A stretch of DNA of 64,000 bases from Thalassolituus oleivorans MIL-1 (GTDB taxonomy: Bacteria; Pseudomonadota; Gammaproteobacteria; Pseudomonadales; Oceanobacteraceae), in contig NC_020888.1 of the NCBI RefSeq assembly GCF_000355675.1, positions 407,001 through 471,000 on the forward strand, in the 5' to 3' direction. Below the pieces are notes generated by a model. That model saw nothing but the letters and a program-made list of their open reading frames with translations. It searched no databases and had not been told where the DNA came from. This document shows, one piece after another, positions 8,472-16,640 of the stretch (position 1 is the first letter of the stretch; each line of letters opens with the position of its first letter). Made by a program: the position numbers and the translations under genes.

Positions 8472-9635
8472 TTAAATATTTTTTATCGCATTTGAAGCAT
8501 TTTTATTTGCTTCTTCAGTAAGGCGAACAAGAACTCTTTTTATTAATGCTTGGGTAATCTCCTCCTTGGTCGGTGGAGCGATAATATGAAGCGCTTGCAT
8601 TAACTTTTTCATTAGTAAAACGACCCAAGAAGAAATATCCTTGGCTAAGTTAATGCCTTTAGCAAGTATGTAGGCTAGTTTATCTACTATAGTGTGAAGT
8701 CCAATGACAGCACCTTGGAGCATAGCTAAACCATTAATTAATATTTTTCTAATCACATAGTTTAAGGCTGAATCGACCCACTGCCAAAAACTGCTATCTG
8801 ATGTGCTGACGGGCAACTTTGATTTGAGCCAGTTTTCGAGGCATATTTCAAGGTTATACGGTTCTACAGGGTTTCCTGAAATTGACTTCCAGTCTCGCCC
8901 TTTAACTGATGATATATAGTGTTCCATTTTATGTGCAACACCAGAAGTCAATGGGAAGCTAGATGGTAGGAAATATCCAGTGTTATTAATAGGAGCTTGG
9001 ATGAACGGGTAAATTGCAACCATAGGCACAGGATCAGTACGATGGTAAGTTCGATATATATTTATATCTCCAATCGAGCTAGTTGTGCTATTGGCAAACC
9101 AATGTGTGCCCACTCTAGGAGCTCCAAATGTATATAGTTTAATGCGCCCCCTTAGATCCGATCTATTTTTTGAAATCCAGTCTGCAGCAAGTGAAGCTAC
9201 AGCTCCTCCTAGGCTGTGACCTATACAGTGAATCAGCCCTTCAGTTTTGTTATCGTTAAGAAATTCCTTGATTTCAGGAAGCATGCTATTAAATGTGTGA
9301 TTAAAGCCAATGTGCACAGGAAGATTGGTTTTTGATAAGCATATACCTATGCGAAGGTCGGTAACTTTATCGGCATTTTTATTTTTATCGGTAGTGCCTC
9401 GGAATATCAAGAATACGTCTTTCTCTCCTCTAGCCATGACACCAAAACTATCATTTTTTGCCCGAAATAGTCTGCCGCCCACATCAGCTTTAAGTATACT
9501 TGGCTCGGACTTGATATTTGTCTTCTTAAAAACTCGGTTGTTGAGAAATATCTTTAAGTTAATTTCATCGCCTTCATTTACTCTATAGACACCTTCAGCA
9601 AGATCAGCAACTTCATGTGGTGTTAAAATTGACAT
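8472..9635 (-). CDS. Class 3 lipase family protein, probable T6SS lipase effector
   Basis: A 387-aa protein of the fungal-lipase-like class 3 family (alpha/beta hydrolase). The nucleophile elbow GHSLGG puts the catalytic serine at residue 141. TDPVP gives the likely acid Asp201, and VAHKMEHY supplies the catalytic His (235 or 239). The preceding FLIFRGTTD strand (residues 75-83) and TFGAPRVG are also classic for the family. There is no signal peptide. Residues 280-365 are helical and partly hydrophobic. The gene lies in the hcp-vgrG-PAAR cassette next to a lipoprotein gene, the usual layout for a T6SS phospholipase/lipase (Tle-like) effector with a periplasmic immunity protein. Enzyme class is well supported; the effector role comes from context, and the substrate (phospholipid is likely) is not shown. 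Confidence 0.82.
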   Translation of the reverse strand: MSILTPHEVADLAEGVYRVNEGDEINLKIFLNNRVFKKTNIKSEPSILKADVGGRLFRAKNDSFGVMARGEKDVFLIFRGTTDKNKNADKVTDLRIGICLSKTNLPVHIGFNHTFNSMLPEIKEFLNDNKTEGLIHCIGHSLGGAVASLAADWISKNRSDLRGRIKLYTFGAPRVGTHWFANSTTSSIGDINIYRTYHRTDPVPMVAIYPFIQAPINNTGYFLPSSFPLTSGVAHKMEHYISSVKGRDWKSISGNPVEPYNLEICLENWLKSKLPVSTSDSSFWQWVDSALNYVIRKILINGLAMLQGAVIGLHTIVDKLAYILAKGINLAKDISSWVVLLMKKLMQALHIIAPPTKEEITQALIKRVLVRLTEEANKNASNAIKNI

Positions 9636-9645
9636 GCCCTAGCCC

Positions 9646-10224
9646 CTAATTATCAGTTGTATCACTAGTTTTTGGCATATTGGACCACAGGCATTTAGTA
9701 AGTATTCCGTAGCCATCGCCATTGATAATTATTTCCTCGTTGGTAAGTTCGCATATCAAATTCTCTAGAGCAGCACCTCCAAACTCTGAATAGAGATGTC
9801 CTCTTGAGTTATTGCTATACCAAAAGTTAACTAATTGCCCATTGATCTCAATATCTATTTGAGTAGCGCTAACGAACTGTGTTAATCCAAGAGAATAGAC
9901 TTCCTCCTTTATCGGAAGGTTGAAGTACCCATTGTCATCAGTTTTAAATTCCTCTAACACCCAGTCTTGGTTGATGTTCGAGCGCACCTTGCGAACAATT
10001 CGAGCATTACTGACAGGGATGCCATTTTCGAATATCCTTCCTTCGATAGGAGAAGACGTTACATGTCGCTCTTCAGATTTATTTCCAAAACCAAACATAT
10101 TATTTTCCTTCTGATTCTGTATTAAAGATGTATTCTCGTCCGAACAGCCGCTTGATGCTGATAACATAAAAAGAAGAGCAATAATGGAAGCGGTTGTCTT
10201 TTTAGTACGATATCTAGAATTCAT
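9646..10224 (-). CDS. Periplasmic lipoprotein, candidate immunity protein for the lipase
   Basis: This 192-aa protein has a basic N-terminus, a hydrophobic segment and a lipobox-like SASSGC with the likely lipidated Cys at residue 27. The mature part contains a carboxypeptidase-regulatory-like beta fold: SPIEGRIFENGIPVSNARI, then TDDNGYFNLP. This resembles the DUF6795 type of T6SS-linked lipoproteins, though that assignment is from memory of the pattern. It is transcribed immediately before the lipase gene (10 bases between them). Lipase effectors of T6SSs commonly have periplasmic lipoprotein immunity proteins, so self-protection against the lipase is the best guess. Confidence 0.6.
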   Translation of the reverse strand: MNSRYRTKKTTASIIALLFMLSASSGCSDENTSLIQNQKENNMFGFGNKSEERHVTSSPIEGRIFENGIPVSNARIVRKVRSNINQDWVLEEFKTDDNGYFNLPIKEEVYSLGLTQFVSATQIDIEINGQLVNFWYSNNSRGHLYSEFGGAALENLICELTNEEIIINGDGYGILTKCLWSNMPKTSDTTDN

Positions 10225-10332
10225 ATTGCTCTAACCACCAATCATTAAGGTAGAACGCATGCATTTTCCTCCCACGAACTGTCGTATAGCCAGACATACA
10301 TTGACCGGACAGACACTGAATATACTGTTCGG

Positions 10333-11427
10333 TTAAGCTAGGGGTTTATCATTAGTAGATGATTCAAGTGCTGTTTGCATCATAGAAGCCTGTGCCGAAT
10401 CTTGTTTCAGTTTTTCCATAATCGCGTGGTTATATATTAACTCTCCGCGAGGGTAGCTCCCCGGAGTTGGTTTAGGGGTAACTATCCAGTCAATGCGATC
10501 AGATACATCCTTAAAGGGAGCCCTGCGGTCTTCCCCTTTATCTTTCGATGGATCTTTATACTGGCAATCGCTCCATTCGTGCATCACCGTTTTTGCTAGG
10601 GCAATATGTTCAGAAGTAGCCTCAATTACTGGTTTAGCTTCATCTTCCAGTTTTTTTTGCTGTTCTCGTTTTTGTTCAAACTCGGGCTGTAGCTCGATCT
10701 CAACTGTATCCATAAATTTATGGATATAGTCTAGAAAATTTTTACGAGGAACATGTTCTTCTATGCGGTAGGCATTGTTGTTATTTGGACACGAGCGAGA
10801 GACTGAAAAATTAAACAATATAAAATGCTGATCTGTTAAGGGCGTTATCCAAGCGACAGTTGATGAATGGTGAGTGAGAGATTGAAATTCATAATAGAGC
10901 CAATCGGTGTTGATTTTTTTAATCCATTGACTATTTATAGGCCCAAGATAGGTTGGCCATTTCTGCGGATTGAGATTAAATACGTCGTTCTTCGGGGGTT
11001 CAGTATGAACTTCCGCATGAGCGTATTTAATATTTTCTAAGCAAGTAAGGGCTAAGTCGCGTTTATTAAAAAGATTCTCATTAATAGGCAAGTCATCAAT
11101 TCGAATCACATCAACGACAAGATTGATCTCACCACAAGCTCGTTGAATAATCGGTAACCCTTTAAATTGCCACTCATTATTATAAACGCGATATTTTTGG
11201 ATGTTGTCAGGGAAGTGACCATTAGAGCCTAATTTATGAGTGTAGATAGTCAAGTCTAGCGCATCTAAGCTATCTGGTTGTCCTTCCCAATTCGTCAATT
11301 TATCAAATCGCGGGCTAGGAGCTGGAGCCATAAAAGCTAGCCTAGCGATTCCTAAGTCTTTTTTTATGTGTCGCGCTTGCGACATACTAGGGCCTTTAGG
11401 GTTTTTACGGCTGCGCAGTTGAAACAT
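10333..11427 (-). CDS. Unknown 364-aa protein, partner of the upstream effector candidate
   Basis: I do not recognise this family. The 364-aa product has no signal peptide or membrane segment. It begins with a basic stretch (MFQLRSRKNPKG) and carries a charged helical region rich in Glu, Gln and Lys near residues 245-275 (EFEQKREQQKKLEDEAK). The DLTIYTHKLGSNG segment near residue 60 and the ITPLTDQHFILFNFSVS strands near 195-215 suggest a mixed alpha/beta fold. The ATG is 2 bases after the stop of the 447-aa gene, so the two are translationally linked. It could be an immunity protein or an adaptor for that protein; neither is demonstrated. Confidence 0.55.
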   Translation of the reverse strand: MFQLRSRKNPKGPSMSQARHIKKDLGIARLAFMAPAPSPRFDKLTNWEGQPDSLDALDLTIYTHKLGSNGHFPDNIQKYRVYNNEWQFKGLPIIQRACGEINLVVDVIRIDDLPINENLFNKRDLALTCLENIKYAHAEVHTEPPKNDVFNLNPQKWPTYLGPINSQWIKKINTDWLYYEFQSLTHHSSTVAWITPLTDQHFILFNFSVSRSCPNNNNAYRIEEHVPRKNFLDYIHKFMDTVEIELQPEFEQKREQQKKLEDEAKPVIEATSEHIALAKTVMHEWSDCQYKDPSKDKGEDRRAPFKDVSDRIDWIVTPKPTPGSYPRGELIYNHAIMEKLKQDSAQASMMQTALESSTNDKPLA

Positions 11428-11429
11428 GA

Positions 11430-12773
11430 TTAGTTTTGTCCTGGAAGTTTTTTAATCAGCTCTTTTACTGGATTAGCACCATAATTTTGGTTTAATTTCG
11501 GTATGTTGCCCAGTGCAGCCGCTCCTGCGGTTCCTACTGCGCCAGCAGCTCCTAACCAACCAGCACTAGAGATCATGCTGATTAATGCAGGTGTCATTCC
11601 CATTGTGGCTGCGGCTCCTATTATCCCTGCTGAACCTAGTAATAATTTGTGATTGGCAGCAAATTGTTGAGCACCTCCGATCGTCGCATCATACCAGTTA
11701 TTCAAATTGGTTGGGTTATGCGCTATAGATTCAATTGAACATGCAAGTCCTGAAGTTCCAAAGCTTTTTCCTCCAGCCCATTGAGCAACCCCCATAGATT
11801 TATTGGTGTGATGCCAATTGCTATCTTTTGTATCCATGCCTACCGCGCGGCGGGCTTTGTCGGCGGCATGCTGGCTCGATGTATGGTCACTCAAGTATAT
11901 CCATTGTTTGTTTTGCAAGTTTATATTGCGTTGTGCCAATAGATTCATAGCCTCGGTTAGAATTAAAGAACCGCCCCTATGGCTGGTCCATTCCACATAT
12001 AAGCCTTGTTGGTGAGCATCGTGCATATAGCCCGAAAGTATACGAGCCGATTCTTGATTTCGCTTGTCTGACATAGGATTGGCAAGAGATTTTACAAAAG
12101 TCCAGCCTGCTTTTACCGCTGAAGAGTCATGCGGTACGTAAAAAAGTTCATAGCCATTATTTTGTAATTGGGCTGTGATTCTTTGATCTCCTCTTGCAAT
12201 ATGAGAAGGTAGAATCGAAGCGGCGTCTTGAATTTCCCCGCCACAATAGCCATTAATACCCACCTGGATGGGCTCATATTTATCTTTGCCTTTAGAGCTA
12301 CCTGAAAGCGTTAGGGTGGGTTCCTCGTTAATCTGCCATCTTTCTCTGTCATTCTGTAATGTATGCCAAAGAGCCGCTCTTTCATACTTTTTCTGATCTG
12401 CCGCCTTAATCCGTACATCTGTAATAAAAACATCGGTCTGGTAGTGATCTACGTAGGATGGATTGGTGTGGTACTCAATTTCAAAGCTTGATGTGACGAT
12501 ACAGCGCGGACTATTTTTCGCGCTCTGCATAAATGAATTGATTGGTACAACTTGACTGCGCAAGCTATCGATAGAGCGCAGTAGTTCTAGAGCGTAGTAA
12601 GCTTCACTGCTGGGTGTTTTGCTCATCGTCTGCAAAGCGAGAAGTTTATTTAATGTTGTTTCTTTGACATAAATGGATCGCCCAGCTCCGCGGTAACCTT
12701 CGGGTTGAAAAGCTCGGTAGCCCTTGAGTGAGTGTTGAATCGTAGGCGCGTTAGTTTTGAGCGCGTTATTCAT
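11430..12773 (-). CDS. Putative T6SS effector of unknown family, 447 aa
   Basis: The gene follows PAAR in the hcp-vgrG cassette and precedes a tightly linked 364-aa gene, the expected slot for a T6SS cargo effector. The central part has alpha/beta-hydrolase-like flavour: YELFYVPHDSSAVKAGW, then VEWTSHRGGSLILTEAMNLL around residue 265. In many Tle-like proteins a GHSQGG nucleophile elbow sits at this point. Here SHRGG puts His at the usual nucleophile position, so a normal Ser hydrolase cannot be claimed. The C-terminal 70 residues contain a Gly/Ala-rich hydrophobic stretch (about residues 378-425) that could be one or two membrane segments, compatible with membrane insertion. No known toxin motif is certain. 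Confidence 0.55.
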   Translation of the reverse strand: MNNALKTNAPTIQHSLKGYRAFQPEGYRGAGRSIYVKETTLNKLLALQTMSKTPSSEAYYALELLRSIDSLRSQVVPINSFMQSAKNSPRCIVTSSFEIEYHTNPSYVDHYQTDVFITDVRIKAADQKKYERAALWHTLQNDRERWQINEEPTLTLSGSSKGKDKYEPIQVGINGYCGGEIQDAASILPSHIARGDQRITAQLQNNGYELFYVPHDSSAVKAGWTFVKSLANPMSDKRNQESARILSGYMHDAHQQGLYVEWTSHRGGSLILTEAMNLLAQRNINLQNKQWIYLSDHTSSQHAADKARRAVGMDTKDSNWHHTNKSMGVAQWAGGKSFGTSGLACSIESIAHNPTNLNNWYDATIGGAQQFAANHKLLLGSAGIIGAAATMGMTPALISMISSAGWLGAAGAVGTAGAAALGNIPKLNQNYGANPVKELIKKLPGQN

Positions 12774-12808
12774 ATTAATGTCCCTATATAATTACAAATA
12801 TTTAAAAA

Positions 12809-13102
12809 TTACCCACCAATCAACACCGTCGGGCACCCCAGCACTATCTTCCCGCCATGCGCGGTTGAGTCACCCATGCGAGCTGCGGGTTTATTACTTA
12901 ATAATACAGTGGTGCTTCCCATGGCTACGGTATCTGGTGGGCCAACGCATACGCACATGCTTCCAGCAGTCGCGGCGGGGAGGTTACCAATTAATACGGT
13001 TGGTGCGCCTGGCGATACGATGGGGCCGCCAACGTGGGGTACTGGCCCTGATGACATTGGGCAGACGTGCATATCAGTGATACGCGAAGCAGGTTTTCCC
13101 AT
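12809..13102 (-). CDS. PAAR-domain spike tip protein
   Basis: This 97-aa protein is a stand-alone PAAR. It has MGKPASRITDMHVCP at the start, a PHVGGPIVSPGAPTVLIGNLPAA segment, MGSTTVLLSNKPAARMGDSTAHGG in the middle and GCPTVLIGG at the end. His and Cys residues are available to bind the tip metal ion. PAAR proteins cap the VgrG trimer and carry effectors. It lies between the DUF6931-like gene and the 447-aa effector candidate, 35 bases before the latter. There is no C-terminal toxin fusion. Confidence 0.93.
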   Translation of the reverse strand: MGKPASRITDMHVCPMSSGPVPHVGGPIVSPGAPTVLIGNLPAATAGSMCVCVGPPDTVAMGSTTVLLSNKPAARMGDSTAHGGKIVLGCPTVLIGG

Positions 13103-13105
13103 TAT

Positions 13106-13690
13106 TTATGCCTCCTCAATTAAGCCATTGCCGCCACGGGCGAGGTTTATCCCTTGGGCTAAAAAGTGCTTGTAATAATCGTCGATGGCTTCTGGGTCTA
13201 TGGTTGCCGCGGCGAGGGTGATGCATCCGGCCACTGCGTGTGCGTATAAGAACGGTGGTGGCTGAACTTCAGGTTCGCCCGGTGGCGTCATGCTTCCTGT
13301 GCACCAGTTAGCTGCGATCGCTGCCCAGCTAGCGGCTGTTTTATATTGGGTTTTTTCGCCCAATGCTTTGCAACGCAGACGATTTTCTTCGGTGGGTTTT
13401 TTCGCCCACGCCTCGGTGGCTAATAAGGCGTTAATATTGTCTTCGCTGGTGTCGGCGGTTTGCGCTTTTCGTGCTGCTAGGCACGCCCACCAAACGGATT
13501 CGCGCTTGGGTAAGCCGTGTGCCAGTAATTTGATGGCATCGGCATAAAAGCCGGCGGCGATTAGGCGCTCAATACTGATTTGCGGTGCGGTATCCGGAAT
13601 AACGACCGCTTCGGCTTCGGGTTCAGTCAATTCGAACTCTTTTAGCAACTCATCAGCGGTTAAGGCTTGAATTTTGATTAGATCACTCAT
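13106..13690 (-). CDS. DUF6931-like T6SS-associated protein
   Basis: This 194-aa acidic cytoplasmic protein has an LAHGLPKRESVWWACLAARKA motif (residues about 76-96) that I associate with the DUF6931 family encoded next to vgrG and PAAR. There is no signal peptide or membrane helix. It sits between vgrG (11 bases away) and PAAR (3 bases away), which suggests a chaperone or adaptor role in loading cargo on the spike. Family assignment is from motif memory; function is inferred from context. Confidence 0.65.
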   Translation of the reverse strand: MSDLIKIQALTADELLKEFELTEPEAEAVVIPDTAPQISIERLIAAGFYADAIKLLAHGLPKRESVWWACLAARKAQTADTSEDNINALLATEAWAKKPTEENRLRCKALGEKTQYKTAASWAAIAANWCTGSMTPPGEPEVQPPPFLYAHAVAGCITLAAATIDPEAIDDYYKHFLAQGINLARGGNGLIEEA

Positions 13691-13701
13691 GTTTGTCTCA
13701 A

Positions 13702-15588
13702 TTAGTTAATCTTAGTCAGAGCGCCTTTCACGGTGAGAATCCCACCGGCAGATACTTCGCCCATTGCACTGGCTTTCGCTTTCACCATAGTGCCTTTAAT
13801 TTCGATGCCTGATTGGTCGATTTTAATGGTGTTGGCGCCCACTTTTAATTCGATTGATGTTTTTGAGGTGATTTTAATCGCGCCCATTGCATCAATGGTG
13901 GAGGTGCCTTTCGCTATTTTTAGAGTATGGTTGCCCGCATCAATTTTGGTGGTCTGATCACCTTTAGATACCGTTAGTGTATCGTTACCATTCGAAATCG
14001 TGGCTGTGCGGTTTTCGGTAATGGTTAAGGTTTGATCATTTTCGACGAGACCGGTCTGGTCGTTATGCACAACCCAGTTATGGTCCTTACCGGCTTCCAT
14101 ATAGATTTCTTCGTCGCCTTTTTTATCGTCGAAGCGCAATTCGTTAAACTTGCTATCTTTGATGGCGGTTTTCCAGCCACTTTGAGTGGCGGTGTAATTC
14201 GGACCATCGTTGGTGCCGTTATAGACCGCACCGGTGACGAGTGGGCGATCCGGATCGCCATTGATATAACTGATAACCACTTCTTGGCCAACGCGTGGTA
14301 CAAAATTAGCGCCCCAGCCTTTACCAGCAAATTGCTGCACTACACGTACCCAGCAAGAATTCTGCGCAGTATTCCAAGGAAAGGTGACTTTTACTTGGGT
14401 GAGTACGTCGCTAGAGCTATCGCTACCGGTGGCTTTCACTTCGGCTACGGTTGCAATTTGTGGCGTATGGATTTTCTTTGCAAAGTTGTTGTGTTTAGGC
14501 CGTACGATAACGCCATTAGGTACACACACAAAGCGGTTGGCGAAGTGCGTATCTTGATTATTGCCGTCGCGAGCAACGATATGAACCTGCGTAAGTAAGT
14601 ACTTACCCGATTCCGAAGTAATCGAATGATCGATTTCAAAACGACCACCGGCAGCTAATGTCACGACATCGCTGGTGCCTTGGGCGACATCGAAGCCTGC
14701 TTCGTGGGCTTCCATGGCTTTTTCGCTCGCGCTTTTGTTTTGCGCGTCGATGAATTTGTGCTTATTTTCACCATCTATTTCGTAGTTATAGATACCGTAA
14801 CCGCTGGTCGTGAAGTCAGACACGCTGTTAAGCGGTGACTTAGTTTTTACGACTTGCTTGTTATCTTTAGTCGTGGTGAATTCGCTGTAATCTTTAAATT
14901 CAAAACCGCCAGTGTGGTAGTTAAAGCTGCGCTGCCAACTGTGAATGGTGTGCTTAGTCGGTTGCGTGCCACCGCCATCGTATTCGATTTTTTCAGAGGC
15001 CGCGTCGAAGTAGTCTTGCATGTCGTCGGCGAGTACGAGTTCGTGTTTGCCATCATCGTGCGTGAAGTAATAGCTAATGCCTTCTTCGGCCAATAAGCGT
15101 GAAATAAAATCAAAGTCGGTTTCGTCGAATTGCACACAATATTCGCGAACTAAATAAGAACCCGTCGGTTTAAATTGATGGGTAACGACTTTTGAATATT
15201 CGCCAAGAACTTCACTAACAATATCTTTCACGTTCTTTTTGTGAAAAATTCGATTTTTCGAACCAAGGGTGGTAAACCAAAGGCCGGGTACCATTTCCAA
15301 ACGATAACGACGCAATCCTTCGTCGTTGACGTCGAGCATGGCTAAATGATTGACGTAACCATTAATATAGCGAGTCGTCGTTTCGCCATCGGCAAGAATC
15401 GACACCGTTATGTCTTTACCGACAATATCTTTTTGATTGATATTATGGTTGTCTGAAAACAATTCTAGGGTGTAGCGGAAAAGATCCGATATATACTCAT
15501 CACCAATTAATTCCGACACAGTAAAGGCGTCTTTTCCTACCGGAGTATCGACTTGAATGAGGCGTTTATTCTGGCTGAGTACCGACAT
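13702..15588 (-). CDS. vgrG: T6SS spike protein VgrG (TssI)
   Basis: VgrG, 628 aa, forms the trimeric spike (gp27/gp5 fusion) on the Hcp tube. An N-terminal gp27-like region includes YCVQFDETDFDFISRLLAEEGISYYF (residues about 150-175). It continues into the gp5 OB fold with ARDGNNQDTHFANRFVCVP and WGANFVPRVGQEVVISYINGDPDRPLVTGAVYNG near residue 430. It ends in a repetitive beta-helix rich in T, K and D (KGDQTTKIDAGNHTLKI). It stops soon after the needle, so there is no C-terminal effector domain and cargo must bind through PAAR or adaptors. It lies downstream of hcp and is probably co-expressed with it. Confidence 0.95.
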   Translation of the reverse strand: MSVLSQNKRLIQVDTPVGKDAFTVSELIGDEYISDLFRYTLELFSDNHNINQKDIVGKDITVSILADGETTTRYINGYVNHLAMLDVNDEGLRRYRLEMVPGLWFTTLGSKNRIFHKKNVKDIVSEVLGEYSKVVTHQFKPTGSYLVREYCVQFDETDFDFISRLLAEEGISYYFTHDDGKHELVLADDMQDYFDAASEKIEYDGGGTQPTKHTIHSWQRSFNYHTGGFEFKDYSEFTTTKDNKQVVKTKSPLNSVSDFTTSGYGIYNYEIDGENKHKFIDAQNKSASEKAMEAHEAGFDVAQGTSDVVTLAAGGRFEIDHSITSESGKYLLTQVHIVARDGNNQDTHFANRFVCVPNGVIVRPKHNNFAKKIHTPQIATVAEVKATGSDSSSDVLTQVKVTFPWNTAQNSCWVRVVQQFAGKGWGANFVPRVGQEVVISYINGDPDRPLVTGAVYNGTNDGPNYTATQSGWKTAIKDSKFNELRFDDKKGDEEIYMEAGKDHNWVVHNDQTGLVENDQTLTITENRTATISNGNDTLTVSKGDQTTKIDAGNHTLKIAKGTSTIDAMGAIKITSKTSIELKVGANTIKIDQSGIEIKGTMVKAKASAMGEVSAGGILTVKGALTKIN

Positions 15589-15677
15589 GACCTTGTCACC
15601 ACGTTATATGTGATTGTTAGCGCAATGAGAAATGCGCGTCCTTTATGGTTTATTTATGCTGTAAATCTTAAACGGAA

Positions 15678-15741
15678 CAGGGGGCAATCCCCGGCATTGC
15701 CTGAGAGCCCCCCTGCTTAATAAGAGAAATGCTCTCTTATT
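15678..15741 (-). promoter_or_regulatory. Stem-loops between hcp and vgrG
   Basis: Read on the minus strand, the hcp stop lies in a stem AATAAGAG/CTCTTATT (15734-15741 with 15719-15726). This is followed at once by CAGGGGG/CCCCCTG (15709-15715 with 15678-15684), which encloses a further GGCAAT/ATTGCC pairing. There is no long uridine tract. These structures could reduce read-through into vgrG or stabilise the hcp message, which would fit the much larger demand for Hcp than VgrG. Function inferred. Confidence 0.5.
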
Positions 15742-16228
15742 ATAACGGCTTAGCAGTCGTTAGATCGTAACCAACTTTCATGTTCTTGGTGTTCTTGTTG
15801 GTCTTGTCTGCGTGAGTCAGGTCAGCTTCGATTTTTGCAAAGCTTAAAGAGATAGACTCTTGTGGAGCACCGCCAGCTGAAGCGCTAACGCTGTAAGAAG
15901 ACATGATAACGTCTTCTAGTTTGTAAACTGCGTACTTTTCAACTTTCTCAGCACCAGTTTGAACTACGTGGATCTCAACTTTAACGCCTGAGTCACCCGT
16001 TACAGATGCTTTGAAAAGACCGCCAGAAGCAGCGTCTAAAGGCTTAGTGATAGTCACTTCGCTGATGCTTGGACGAGAAGCTTCACGGTTAGCCATTGCA
16101 CCAGCTTGCATGCTGATAGAGCGGCCAACACCAAAGCTCATGCTGTCAACTTCAATCCAGTCTTCGTAGCCGGCTGCGGTCACGTTACCAGCTGGAGACT
16201 TTTCGTTGAAATTCATATAAATCGCCAT
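15740..16228 (-). CDS. hcp: T6SS tube protein Hcp (TssD)
   Basis: Hcp, 162 aa, assembles as stacked hexameric rings forming the inner tube expelled by sheath contraction. Family marks are the N-terminal MAIYMNF, the FGVGRSISMQAG region (residues about 33-44), the ISEVTITKPLDAASGGLF strand and the VIMSSYSVSASAGGAPQESISLSFAKIE segment. A good AGAGGAA ribosome-binding site lies 9 bases before the ATG, and a sigma-54 promoter is present about 70-80 bases upstream. It is the first gene of the minus-strand effector cluster. Confidence 0.96.
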   Translation of the reverse strand: MAIYMNFNEKSPAGNVTAAGYEDWIEVDSMSFGVGRSISMQAGAMANREASRPSISEVTITKPLDAASGGLFKASVTGDSGVKVEIHVVQTGAEKVEKYAVYKLEDVIMSSYSVSASAGGAPQESISLSFAKIEADLTHADKTNKNTKNMKVGYDLTTAKPL

Positions 16229-16295
16229 TTAACAATTCCTCTATGTTATTTAAAGACTATTTCCATCAGGCTCGGTCATCGACTTTTCATTAAAA

Positions 16296-16311
16296 TGCAA
16301 CGAAAGAGCCA
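16296..16311 (-). promoter_or_regulatory. Sigma-54 promoter of hcp
   Basis: Read on the minus strand, 16311 to 16296 is TGGCTC-TTTCG-TTGCA. It has the -24 GG and -12 GC in the exact spacing of the sigma-54 consensus, with one mismatch in the -24 hexamer (TGGCTC for TGGCAC). Transcription would begin near 16285, giving a leader of about 55 bases. Hcp genes of several T6SSs are known to need RpoN and a VasH-type activator. No activator gene is visible in this window. Confidence 0.75.
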
Positions 16312-16434
16312 CTGCCCATACGGCAAGTGGTGCAGAGTAAAACAAATTTAATTTGTGGTTTAAACCCCTGTTTTTCATTAATTTAATCGACTCTGGCACG
16401 AATTAAAATTTGGGGCGATTTATACCAGTATCTC

Positions 16435-16557
16435 GACTCTGACCCCTTTTATAGATTGTATAAATAACAAACAAAATTCGGCGGTTTAGTTGTAGTTTCG
16501 GCGAATTATTGATGAATTAAGGTGAGTTTTTGCGCCCAAATGACTCTGACCCCTTTT
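16435..16557 (+). repeat. Direct repeat GACTCTGACCCCTTTT, two copies
   Basis: Identical 16-base copies at 16435-16450 and 16542-16557 lie 107 bases apart in the region downstream of the minus-strand RAYT-family gene. Motifs of this kind (GACTCTGACCCC) are often found beside Y1-type transposase genes in gammaproteobacteria, so they may be remnants of the recognised DNA. No clear palindromic REP hairpin was seen. Confidence 0.5.
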
Positions 16558-16640
16558 AATAAAATTAATTTCGAAGATGGCGGGTTATGTCTTACTGTGA
16601 TGGTCGTAAATTGGGTGCGAGAGTTTAAGCGAGGACGGAA

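Larger units (their letters stand above)
16229..16640. other. Intergenic region between hcp and the RAYT-family gene
   Basis: These 412 bases contain the hcp sigma-54 promoter and, nearer the RAYT-family gene, two copies of GACTCTGACCCCTTTT (16435-16450 and 16542-16557). A shorter CGACTCTGGCAC lies at 16388. The stretch is AT-rich. I see no additional ORF with a credible start. Confidence 0.6.

Noticed and set aside
12757-13175. Plus-strand ORFs across the PAAR gene
   Set aside because: They are opposite-strand shadows of a clear PAAR domain.
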